5,760 nt of DNA from an uncultured Oscillospiraceae bacterium (GTDB lineage Bacteria; Bacillota; Clostridia; Oscillospirales; Oscillospiraceae): contig CAKUJL010000106.1 in assembly GCA_934661715.1 (NCBI GenBank), forward strand, positions 1-5,760. The letters are read 5' to 3'. The notes under the pieces were generated by a model. It did not search any database. It saw only the letters and a list, made by a program, of their open reading frames with translations, and had not been told where the DNA came from. A program made the position numbers and the translations under genes. Positions 1 through 5,760 of the stretch are shown one piece after another; within the stretch, counting starts at the first letter, position 1, and every line of letters begins with the position of its first letter.

Positions 1-3
1 GTC

Positions 4-81
4 TTTTCACGCTGCGCCGCGCCATTTTTCCTTGAAATACGTCAGTATTCCTGCGGAAAAATGTCTTGCTCAGCGCGAAAA
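4..81. repeat. Long imperfect palindrome (candidate dispersed intergenic repeat)
   Basis: Three nested stems are visible. The outer stem pairs 4-14 with 71-81 (10 of 11 pairs). The middle stem pairs 23-31 with 55-63 (CATTTTTCC with GGAAAAATG, 9 of 9). The inner stem pairs 34-40 with 45-51 (6 of 7) around a GTCA loop. A small internal bulge lies between the outer and middle stems, where 16-17 can still pair with 68-69. No T-run follows the right arm, so it is not a standard rho-independent terminator on the + strand. The nested cruciform shape resembles REP- or MITE-like intergenic palindromes. Whether it is repeated elsewhere cannot be seen from one window, and it may extend left of base 1. 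Confidence 0.6.
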
Positions 82-100
82 ATCCTCGCTGCCGGTCACA

Positions 101-129
101 TTGGGAGTTGGAAGAATACACCCTACAAA
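101..129 (+). promoter_or_regulatory. Weak candidate sigma-A promoter for the P-type ATPase
   Basis: TTGGGA at 101-106 (4 of 6 matches to TTGACA) is followed after 17 bases by TACAAA at 124-129 (4 of 6 matches to TATAAT). It lies about 50 bases ahead of the ATPase start and just downstream of the palindrome. The spacing is ideal but both hexamers are degenerate, so a chance match is quite possible. Transcription may instead enter from left of the window. Confidence 0.3.
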
Positions 130-163
130 ACCGGAACAATATTTGTGCGCCTTCCGCGCGGAA

Positions 164-170
164 AAAGGAA
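164..170 (+). promoter_or_regulatory. Ribosome binding site deciding the ATPase start
   Basis: AAAGGAA lies 6 bases before the ATG at 177. It supports that start over the in-frame ATG at 66, which would put 37 unlikely residues and part of the palindrome into the protein. Confidence 0.75.
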
Positions 171-176
171 CCTTTT

Positions 177-2567
177 ATGCAGCAATTACAGCCCGAGCCC
201 TCTCCCATCCGGGGCCTTACCTCGCAGCAGGCCGCCGAGCTTACCGCCCGGGGTCTATCCAACCGCATGTCCGATCACGGCGAAAAAACTGCCGGTGCGA
301 TTGTCAAGGAAAACGTTCTGACGTTTTTCAACCTCATCTTCGCCGTCATCGCCGTGCTTCTTTGTCTGGTGGGCTCGTACCGGAACCTGACGTTTTTGCC
401 CGTCGTCATCGGAAACACGCTCATCGGCATTTTTCAGGAGCTTCGCGCCAAGCGGGTGCTCGACAAAATGCGCCTTCTGAACGCGCCCCACGCCGTCGTG
501 CTGCGCGATAACATCCAGCAAACGGTAGACGCCGAAGCGCTCGTGCAGGGCGATATCGTGCTTCTCTCCGCGGGCGATCAGGTCCCCGCCGACGCGACCG
601 TTCTGGACGGCAGCGTGCAGGTCAATGAGGCGCTTCTGACGGGCGAGGCGGACGAGATCGCGAAAAATCCCGGAGACGCGCTTCTTTCGGGCAGCTTCCT
701 CGTCGCGGGCCGGTGCTATGCGCGGCTCGATCAGGTGGGAGACAGCTCCTACATCGCCAAGCTCACGCGCGAGGCCAAGGCCATTTCCGACGGCGAACCC
801 TCGCAGATGATCCGCGCGATCAACCGCATCGTCAAATGGATCGGCTTTACGATCATCCCCATCGGTCTGATCTTATTCGCGCAGAGCTATTTCTATTCCG
901 GAGAAACGCTGCAAAAAAGCGTCGTCTCCGCCATCGCGGCCGTCATCGGCATGATCCCGGAGGGGCTCTATATGCTCACGACCATCGCGCTCGTATTGGG
1001 CACGATGCGTCTTGCCCGGCGCAAGGTTTTGCTTCACAACATGAAGAGCATCGAGACGCTGGCCCGCGTGGACGTTCTGTGCGTCGACAAGACCGGCACC
1101 ATCACCGAGCCCGGCATGTACGTGCGCGAGGTGCACGCGTGCGAGGCGGCAAAAGCGGGCGGTCTGACGGACGACGGCTTCGAGGACCTGCTCACAGACT
1201 ACTGCTTGTCGGCGCAGGACGCCAACGAGACCATGAAGGCCCTTCGCGCGTTCTCGGAAAGCCGACGTCTCGCGCATCCCAAAGAGGCAAAGCCCGCGCT
1301 TGACGTTCAGCCGTTTTCCTCAAGCAAAAAATTATCCTCCATCACCTTTGCGGACGGAACGTATCTTCTCGGTGCGCCGGAATTTGTGCTTGGAAGCGCC
1401 TTTGCCGCCATCGCGGGAGAACTGAAGGAATACATGGACGCGGGCTGCCGCGTGCTGCTGCTGGCGAAAGCAAAGGGGCAGGACGCGCCCGAGCCGCTCG
1501 GATACGCCGTTTTGTCGAACCCCATCCGCGAAAACGCGAAGGAGACGTTCGCCTACTTCAAGGCGCAGGACGTCACCGTCAAGGTCATCTCCGGCGACCA
1601 TCCGCGCACCGTCTCGGAGATCGCGAAGCAGGCCGGCATCGAAAACGCGGAAAAATACGTCGACGCCGCGCTTCTCGTGACCGATGACCAAATCGCGAAG
1701 GCCGCGGAAACATACACCGTCTTTGGGCGCGTCACACCCGCGCAGAAGCAGAAGCTCGTCCGGGCCTTACAGGCGCAGGGCCACACCGTCGCAATGACCG
1801 GAGACGGCGTCAACGACATTCTGGCCATGAAGGACGCCGACTGCTCGGTCGCGATGGCCTCCGGCAGCGAAGCGGCGGCGCAGAGTGCGCAGGTCGTGCT
1901 GCTGGACTCCGACTTTGCCCGGATGCCGGACGTCGTTCTGGAGGGCCGCCGCGTGGTCAACAATATCGAGCGCTCGGCAAGCCTGTTTCTGGTCAAAAAC
2001 CTGTTCTCCCTGCTGCTTTCCGTCTTCTCGGCGGTCTCGTTCCTCACGTATCCCTTAGAGCCCGCGCAGGTATCGCTCATTGCCATGTTCACGATCGGCA
2101 TTCCGGGCTTCCTGCTGGCGCTGGAGCCGAACTTCGCGCGTATCGAAGGAAGCTTCCTCAAAAAGGTCCTGCTGCGGGCCGCTCCTGCCGCGCTGACGGA
2201 TGTTCTGGCGGTCGGTGCGCTCGTCGTCTGCGGCGAGGTGTTCTCCCTTCCGGACGGCGATATCGCAACGGCGGCGACGATGCTGCTTGCTGTGGTGGGC
2301 TTCATGATCCTCATTCAGATCAGCAAGCCCATGACGAAGATGAAATACGCGATCGTCATCGTCAACATGGCGGGCCTCGTCTTCTGCGGCATTTTCCTCA
2401 AGCAGCTGTTCGCCCTGAGCGATATGTCGGAGATCTGCGTGCTGCTTCTGATCGTCTTTGCCTTCGCGGCGGAGTCCATTTTCCGCGGGCTTTCGGTGCT
2501 GTCCACGTTTTTGGAGCGAAAAACCGGTGCGCTCAAGGAAAAAATCAAAGAAAAACGGAACCATTGA
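177..2567 (+). CDS. P-type cation-transporting ATPase, CtpE-like
   Basis: This is an integral membrane pump of 796 residues that couples ATP hydrolysis, through an aspartyl-phosphate, to cation movement. Visible in order: an N-terminal GLTSQQAAELTARGLSNR segment (13-30) typical of this class; M1-M2 (about 47-90); the actuator domain with TGEAD (155-159) in place of the TGES loop; M3-M4 (about 219-280) with PEGL (261-264); the phosphorylation site DKTGT (D304); a nucleotide-binding stretch FSSSKKLSS (380-388) and GAPE (399-402); SGDHPRT (472-478); the hinge motif TGDGVND (541-547); and six C-terminal membrane segments (about 600-770), followed by a basic tail. All catalytic motifs are intact. 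TGEAD together with PEGL points to the CtpE-like class, whose mycobacterial member has been linked to Ca2+ uptake; the ion here is inferred only. No heavy-metal CXXC domain or CPC motif is seen, which argues against a Cu/Cd/Zn exporter. The gene has its own terminator and looks monocistronic. Confidence 0.93.
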   Translation: MQQLQPEPSPIRGLTSQQAAELTARGLSNRMSDHGEKTAGAIVKENVLTFFNLIFAVIAVLLCLVGSYRNLTFLPVVIGNTLIGIFQELRAKRVLDKMRLLNAPHAVVLRDNIQQTVDAEALVQGDIVLLSAGDQVPADATVLDGSVQVNEALLTGEADEIAKNPGDALLSGSFLVAGRCYARLDQVGDSSYIAKLTREAKAISDGEPSQMIRAINRIVKWIGFTIIPIGLILFAQSYFYSGETLQKSVVSAIAAVIGMIPEGLYMLTTIALVLGTMRLARRKVLLHNMKSIETLARVDVLCVDKTGTITEPGMYVREVHACEAAKAGGLTDDGFEDLLTDYCLSAQDANETMKALRAFSESRRLAHPKEAKPALDVQPFSSSKKLSSITFADGTYLLGAPEFVLGSAFAAIAGELKEYMDAGCRVLLLAKAKGQDAPEPLGYAVLSNPIRENAKETFAYFKAQDVTVKVISGDHPRTVSEIAKQAGIENAEKYVDAALLVTDDQIAKAAETYTVFGRVTPAQKQKLVRALQAQGHTVAMTGDGVNDILAMKDADCSVAMASGSEAAAQSAQVVLLDSDFARMPDVVLEGRRVVNNIERSASLFLVKNLFSLLLSVFSAVSFLTYPLEPAQVSLIAMFTIGIPGFLLALEPNFARIEGSFLKKVLLRAAPAALTDVLAVGALVVCGEVFSLPDGDIATAATMLLAVVGFMILIQISKPMTKMKYAIVIVNMAGLVFCGIFLKQLFALSDMSEICVLLLIVFAFAAESIFRGLSVLSTFLERKTGALKEKIKEKRNH

Positions 2568-2573
2568 CCATGG

Positions 2574-2601
2574 CCCGGCGGGAAAGCTCCTGCCGGGTTT
2601 T
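2574..2601 (+). terminator. Rho-independent terminator after the ATPase gene
   Basis: CCCGGCGGG (2574-2582) pairs with CCTGCCGGG (2589-2597) over 9 positions, one of them a G-U wobble, around a 6-base AAAGCT loop. TTTT follows at 2598-2601. It starts 7 bases after the ATPase stop codon and separates that gene from the mnmA promoter. Confidence 0.85.
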
Positions 2602-2607
2602 GTCCTC

Positions 2608-2636
2608 TTGCGAAATCGCCTGCGCTGTATTATAAT
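2608..2636 (+). promoter_or_regulatory. Sigma-A promoter of the mnmA-rrf2 unit
   Basis: TTGCGA (2608-2613) is separated by 17 bases from a perfect TATAAT (2631-2636). Transcription would start near 2643, giving a leader of about 47 bases before mnmA. Two short dyads overlap the hexamers: GCGA-AA-TCGC (2610-2619) on the -35 and TATTATAATA (2628-2637) on the -10. Either could be a regulator site, but the second is partly forced by the -10 consensus. Confidence 0.85.
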
Positions 2637-2655
2637 AGACCAACACACTGGGAAA

Positions 2656-2688
2656 GTCCGTGAACGGACAGATGGGAGGCGTTTGCCT
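2656..2688 (+). promoter_or_regulatory. mnmA leader: two small hairpins and the ribosome binding site
   Basis: A 5-bp hairpin pairs GTCCG (2656-2660) with CGGAC (2665-2669) around TGAA. The ribosome binding site GGGAGG (2674-2679) lies 9 bases ahead of the ATG at 2689 and fixes the start. A second small stem, AGGC (2677-2680) with GCCT (2685-2688), would pair the 3' part of that site with the bases just before the start codon. The ribosome binding site is secure; the structures are short and their role is unproven. Confidence 0.6.
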
Positions 2689-3786
2689 ATGAAAATTCTG
2701 ATCGCAATGAGCGGCGGCGTCGATTCAAGCGTCGCGGCCGGGCTTTTGTGCAGAGACGGAAACGAGTGCATCGGCGCGACGATGAAGCTCTATCACAACG
2801 AAGACGCGGGTGTTCCGCGTGCGCATACGTGCTGCTCGCTCGACGACGTCGAAGACGCGAGAAGCGTCTGCTATAAGCTCAAAATGCCGTATTACGTGTT
2901 CAATTTCTCCGACGATTTCGGCGAAAAGATCATCGACAAGTTTGTCCGGAGCTATGAAGACGGCCTCACGCCGAACCCCTGCATCGACTGCAACCGCTAC
3001 ATGAAGTTCGACAAATTATATGACCGCGCACGCATCCTCGGCTGCACCCACATCGCGACCGGCCACTACGCGCGTATCACGTTCGAAAACGGGAAATATC
3101 AGCTGCGCAAAGCCCTCGACGAGACGAAGGACCAGAGCTACGTGCTCTACGACATGACGCAGGAGCGGCTTTCGCGGACGCTTTTCCCCCTCGGAGACCT
3201 GCGCAAAACGGAGGCCAGAGAGCTGGCGCGAGAATCTGACTTCATCAACGCCGACAAGCCGGACAGTCAGGACATCTGCTTCGTGCCGGACGGCGATTAC
3301 GCGAAGATCATCGAGCTTCGCACCGGCAAAAAGGCCGAGCCCGGCAACTTCATCGACAAAAACGGAAACGTTCTGGGCCGCCACAGCGGCATCATCCGCT
3401 ACACCATCGGCCAGCACCGGGGTCTGGGTCTGAGCGTCAGCCAGAAATACTACGTCTGTGAGATAAGGCCGCAGGACAACACCGTCGTGCTGGGCTCGAG
3501 CGAGGACCTGTTCCACCGCGGCGTACACGTCACAGACATGAACTGGATCTCCGGGCAGGCGCCCGGCGCCTGCTTCCGCTGCAAGGCAAAGCTCCGCTAC
3601 CGCCACCCCGAGCAGCCCGTTTCCGTGACGGTTCTGGAAGACGGCAGCTTGCATCTCGTCTTTGACGAGCCGCAGCGGGCCCCGACGCCGGGGCAGTACG
3701 CGGTTTTGTACGACGGGGACATCGTCCTCGGTGGCGGCGTCATCACGGGCGCGTTCGACCCGGAGAAAAAGGAGGCGGAGGCATGA
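2689..3786 (+). CDS. mnmA: tRNA-specific 2-thiouridylase MnmA
   Basis: This cytoplasmic enzyme of 365 residues, a usual length for the family, makes the 2-thio group of the wobble uridine (U34) in tRNAs for Lys, Glu and Gln. It activates the base with ATP and takes persulfide sulfur originating from a cysteine desulfurase. Seen in the sequence: the PP-loop SGGVDSS (8-14) for ATP; NPC with the probable catalytic C98, close to C101; ATGHYAR (123-129); KDQSYVLY (147-154); SQDICFVP with the second probable catalytic C197; GQHRGLG (241-247); and a C-terminal beta domain ending with PTPGQ and LGGGVI. CCSLDDVEDAR (48-58) is a hallmark of one common MnmA branch. The start at 2689 is chosen because MKILIAMSGGVDSS is the normal N-terminus and a good ribosome binding site precedes it; an in-frame ATG at 2458 lies inside the ATPase gene. 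The stop overlaps the next gene by 4 bases. The usual sulfur donor gene is not adjacent. Confidence 0.97.
   Translation: MKILIAMSGGVDSSVAAGLLCRDGNECIGATMKLYHNEDAGVPRAHTCCSLDDVEDARSVCYKLKMPYYVFNFSDDFGEKIIDKFVRSYEDGLTPNPCIDCNRYMKFDKLYDRARILGCTHIATGHYARITFENGKYQLRKALDETKDQSYVLYDMTQERLSRTLFPLGDLRKTEARELARESDFINADKPDSQDICFVPDGDYAKIIELRTGKKAEPGNFIDKNGNVLGRHSGIIRYTIGQHRGLGLSVSQKYYVCEIRPQDNTVVLGSSEDLFHRGVHVTDMNWISGQAPGACFRCKAKLRYRHPEQPVSVTVLEDGSLHLVFDEPQRAPTPGQYAVLYDGDIVLGGGVITGAFDPEKKEAEA
3769..3775 (+). promoter_or_regulatory. Ribosome binding site of the Rrf2 gene, inside mnmA
   Basis: AAGGAGG, a near-perfect match to the 16S tail complement, lies 7 bases before the ATG at 3783 within the last codons of mnmA. 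Together with the ATGA overlap it supports coupled or reinitiated translation. Confidence 0.8.
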
Positions 3787-4208
3787 TCTCAACAAGAGGC
3801 CGCTATGCCATTCGCGTGCTCATCGATCTGGCTGAGCACCGCGGCGAGGTGTTCACGCCCATGAAGGAGGTCGCCAAGCGGCAGGAAATTTCGCTCAAGT
3901 ACCTCGAGAAGATCATGCCTCTTCTGAGCAAGGCCGGTCTTGTCGAGGGCCAGCACGGAAAAGGCGGCGGCTACCGGCTGACCAGAGAGCCGGAAAGCTA
4001 CCGCATCGGAGACATTCTGCGTCTGACGGAGGTCGACCTTGCACCCGTGGCGTGCCTGTCCGCGCCGGTCAACACCTGCCAGCGAGCCGCCTATTGCCGG
4101 ACGCTTCCCATGTGGCAGAAGTATTACGAAATGACGCTCGATTATTTTGACAGTATCACCATCCGCGACCTCATGCAGCAGGAGAGCGGCGGAGACTACG
4201 TAATTTGA
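3783..4208 (+). CDS. Rrf2-family transcriptional regulator, probable Fe-S sensor (IscR-like)
   Basis: This 141-residue DNA-binding regulator has the family's normal length. It opens with STRGRYAIRVLIDLAEH, followed by a winged helix-turn-helix: recognition region around ISLKYLEKIMPLLSKAGLV (36-54) and wing GKGGGYRLTREP (59-70). Three cysteines follow at C91, C99 and C105 (spacing X7, X5), then a C-terminal helix with LDYFDSITIRDL (119-130). Fe-S-binding Rrf2 proteins (IscR, NsrR, RirA) hold their cluster through three cysteines in this region, and the X7-X5 spacing matches that known for RirA and Bacillus NsrR. The cysteines argue against a CymR-type member without a cluster. The Asp8 ligand known in NsrR is Tyr here, so nitric-oxide sensing by that scheme is less likely. 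It overlaps mnmA by ATGA and shares its promoter. The likely role is sensing Fe-S or sulfur state and perhaps repressing its own unit; that target is inferred. Confidence 0.9.
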   Translation: MISTRGRYAIRVLIDLAEHRGEVFTPMKEVAKRQEISLKYLEKIMPLLSKAGLVEGQHGKGGGYRLTREPESYRIGDILRLTEVDLAPVACLSAPVNTCQRAAYCRTLPMWQKYYEMTLDYFDSITIRDLMQQESGGDYVI

Positions 4209-4228
4209 AATTGGCAAAAAGCAGCAGA

Positions 4229-4257
4229 AGAGCCGGGGCATTGCCCCGGCTCTTTTT
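4229..4257. terminator. Strong terminator between convergent rrf2 and ileS, possibly bidirectional
   Basis: AGAGCCGGGGC (4229-4239) pairs perfectly with GCCCCGGCTCT (4243-4253) around an ATT loop. On the + strand the stem runs straight into TTTTT (4253-4257), a strong rho-independent terminator for the mnmA-rrf2 unit. Read on the minus strand, the same hairpin lies 26 bases beyond the ileS stop and is followed by a pyrimidine-rich stretch with a later TTTTT, so it may also end ileS transcription, less strongly. No other terminator is visible in the 70 bases between the two genes. Confidence 0.88.
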
Positions 4258-4278
4258 ATCGGTTTTCTTTTGTCAATT

Positions 4279-5760
4279 TCAGTCGAAGACGACGTCGAGT
4301 GCCTTGCAGACCGCGGCGCAGCGCGGGCAGAGGTCGTGCTCGTCGGCCTGCGTGGAGTGCATCCAGCAGCGCGGGCACTTTTTGCCGGTGGCCTCGGTGA
4401 CGGTGACGGTCAGGCCGGGGAAGTTCGCACCTGCACCCACGACAGCGCTCTCGGGCGCCTTCTCCTCCGTCACGGCGACGTTGGAGACGATGAAGAGCTC
4501 AGCAAGATTCATGCCGGAAATCGCCTTCACAGCCTCGGCAGCGGCCGCGTCGACGGCGGTAAGGGCCACGTGCGCCTCTAAGGACTTACCGATGCGCTTG
4601 TCGGCTCTGGCCGTCTCGAGAACGCCGTTGACATCCGAGCGGACCTTGAACGCGGTCTCCCACTTGGCCATTTCGTCGTCCGAAAGGGCGTATGCGGTAT
4701 AGGGCTTTGACATCTGGTTAAAGAGGACATTTCTCGCGTCGTCTTCTTCGCGGTGCGGCATCTGAAGCCAGATTTCGTCGCAGGTGAAGGCCAGAATCGG
4801 CGCGAAGACCTTCGTCATGGCGTCCAGAATCATCCACAGAGCGCTCTGCGCGGACTTGCGGACCGCGGAGTCCTTGCCGTCGCAGTACAGGTGATCCTTG
4901 ATGATATCGAGATACAGGCTCGAGAGCGTCACGACGCAGAAATCGTTCACCGCGTGAGACACGGTCAGGAATTCATAGTTCTGATAGGCCGCCTCGCACT
5001 TGACAAGAAGCTCATTGAGCTTTGTGATCGCCCAGCGGTCGAGCTCGGACATTTCTTCCGGCGCGGTCAGGTGGTTGGGATCGAAGTCGGTGAGGTTGTC
5101 GAGGCAGAACTTGGCCGTGTTGCGGAACTTGAGATAGTTCTGGCTGATCTGCTTGAAAATGGCGTCCGAGCATCTTACGTCCACATGGTAGTCGGCAGAG
5201 CCGGCCCACAGACGGCAGATATCCGCGCCGTATTTCTTGAAGACATCCGCGGGATCGACGCCGTTTCCGAGCGACTTGTGCATCGCCTTGCCTTCGCCGT
5301 CCACGGTCCAGCCGTGCGTGACGCACTCTTTGAACGGAGCGCCCTTACCCAGTGCGCCGACAGCCGTCAGAAGGGACGACTGGAACCAGCCGCGGTACTG
5401 GTCAAGACCCTCGAGGTAGACAGTCGCCGGCCAGAAGCCCTGATCTTTCTGCATGGAGGCAAAGTGGGTCGAGCCCGAGTCAAACCAGCCGTCCAGCGTG
5501 TCGGTCTCCTTGTCAAAGTGCTTTCCGCCGCAGTGCGGGCAGGTGAAGTTTTCCGGAACAAGCTCGTCGGCTTCCTTTTCGAACCAGACGTTGGAGCCGA
5601 ATTCCCCGAAGAGCTTCGAAATTTTTTCGATCGTCTCGTCCGTGCAGATGGGCTTGCCGCAGTCCTTGCAGTAGAACACGGGGATCGGCAGACCCCAGCG
5701 GCGCTGACGCGAGATGCACCAGTCGTTGCGCTCGCGGATCATCGACTTCATGCGGTCAAT
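4279..5760 (-). CDS. ileS: Isoleucyl-tRNA synthetase, C-terminal part (5' end outside window)
   Basis: This cytoplasmic class I aminoacyl-tRNA synthetase charges tRNA-Ile with isoleucine. The visible 493 residues are about the C-terminal half of a family usually near 900-1000 residues; the HIGH motif and most of the editing domain lie beyond base 5760. The Met codon at 5749-5751 is internal, since the frame continues upstream as I-D-R to the edge. Counting from that Met: WCISRQRRWG (11-20); a zinc-knuckle-like insertion with C28, C31, C36 and C71, C74; WFDSGSTH (89-96); GLDQYRGWFQSSLL (115-128); the KMSKS-position motif, which here reads AMHKS (156-160, bases 5272-5286); YGADICRLW (174-182); the helical anticodon-binding domain (about 235-395); and a C-terminal zinc finger C459-X2-C462 with C475-X2-C478 (bases 4318-4377). 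The two zinc sites fit the bacterial type of IleS. It is convergent with rrf2. Any T-box leader would lie outside the window. Confidence 0.97.
   Translation of the reverse strand: MDRMKSMIRERNDWCISRQRRWGLPIPVFYCKDCGKPICTDETIEKISKLFGEFGSNVWFEKEADELVPENFTCPHCGGKHFDKETDTLDGWFDSGSTHFASMQKDQGFWPATVYLEGLDQYRGWFQSSLLTAVGALGKGAPFKECVTHGWTVDGEGKAMHKSLGNGVDPADVFKKYGADICRLWAGSADYHVDVRCSDAIFKQISQNYLKFRNTAKFCLDNLTDFDPNHLTAPEEMSELDRWAITKLNELLVKCEAAYQNYEFLTVSHAVNDFCVVTLSSLYLDIIKDHLYCDGKDSAVRKSAQSALWMILDAMTKVFAPILAFTCDEIWLQMPHREEDDARNVLFNQMSKPYTAYALSDDEMAKWETAFKVRSDVNGVLETARADKRIGKSLEAHVALTAVDAAAAEAVKAISGMNLAELFIVSNVAVTEEKAPESAVVGAGANFPGLTVTVTEATGKKCPRCWMHSTQADEHDLCPRCAAVCKALDVVFD

Noticed and set aside
66..176. 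In-frame N-terminal extension of the ATPase beginning at ATG 66
   Set aside because: It runs out of the palindrome, has no ribosome binding site, lacks family resemblance, and the ATG at 177 has a well-spaced AAAGGAA.
713..1303. Plus-strand open frame of 196 codons within the ATPase gene
   Set aside because: It is a His/Arg/Gly-rich frame-shifted reading of the ATPase and has no independent support.
2637..2656. IscR type 2-like site (CCA and TGG arms) downstream of the mnmA -10
   Set aside because: The CC to GG spacing is 8 bases rather than the 13 of the consensus, and only three base pairs are symmetrical.
2651..2670. GGAAAGTCCG resembling a segment of RNase P RNA
   Set aside because: Only this short string matches. 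The leader is about 47 bases and ends at the mnmA start codon, far too short for RNase P RNA.
2458..2688. In-frame extension of MnmA beginning inside the ATPase gene
   Set aside because: It would cross the terminator and promoter, and the PP-loop N-terminus MKILIAMSGG at 2689 is the normal family start.
1553..2771. Long minus-strand open frames opposite the ATPase gene (1553-2314 and 2055-2771)
   Set aside because: They are Arg/Ser-rich, show no recognisable domain, and mirror a well-supported gene in GC-rich DNA, where antisense frames stay open by chance.
3016..3795. Minus-strand open frame of 259 codons opposite mnmA
   Set aside because: It is a shadow of mnmA codon bias with low-complexity Val/Ala/Arg composition and no domain.
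4205..4702. Plus-strand open frame of 165 codons opposite the ileS 3' end
   Set aside because: It starts within the rrf2 stop region, runs through the terminator, is Ala/Ser/Thr-rich, and lies antisense to the clear IleS zinc-finger coding.
5749..5751. Met codon on the minus strand as the ileS start
   Set aside because: The frame stays open to the window edge as I-D-R, and the Met lies in the conserved region just before WCISRQ, deep inside IleS.

Overview
The window reads as a stretch of chromosome from a GC-rich, Gram-positive-like Firmicute. The strong purine-rich ribosome binding sites, sigma-A-type promoter, GC-rich terminators and protein types best fit a clostridial (Oscillospiraceae/Ruminococcaceae-like) gut anaerobe. 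That placement is inferred from sequence style and was not checked by a search.

Layout from left to right. Positions 1-176 are non-coding: a 78-base imperfect palindrome (4-81), then a weak candidate promoter and a ribosome binding site. Positions 177-2567 (+) encode a complete 796-residue P-type cation ATPase of the CtpE-like class, closed by a rho-independent terminator (about 2574-2601). A near-consensus promoter (TTGCGA, 17 bases, TATAAT) then drives a two-gene unit on the + strand: mnmA, the tRNA U34 2-thiolase (2689-3786), and an Rrf2-family regulator with three cysteines suited to an Fe-S cluster (3783-4208). The two genes share an ATGA stop/start overlap. A strong GC hairpin with a T-run at 4229-4257 ends this unit. 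It lies between the Rrf2 gene and the convergent ileS gene, so it may serve both. The last 1.5 kb is the 3' half of ileS on the minus strand (4279-5760, N-terminal half outside the window).

How the genes fit together. MnmA needs activated sulfur from a cysteine desulfurase, and Fe-S-binding Rrf2 proteins commonly report on Fe-S or sulfur status. The overlap of mnmA with the Rrf2 gene therefore suggests that tRNA thiolation and an Fe-S/sulfur sensor are co-expressed, although no desulfurase or scaffold gene is present here. IleS is ordinary translation machinery with a variant KMSKS signature (AMHKS). The ATPase appears to be an independent transcription unit. I saw no mobile element, CRISPR array, tRNA or rRNA. 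No wholly new system is evident. The most unusual items are the 5' palindrome, the mnmA-Rrf2 coupling with dyads on its promoter, and the IleS signature variant.
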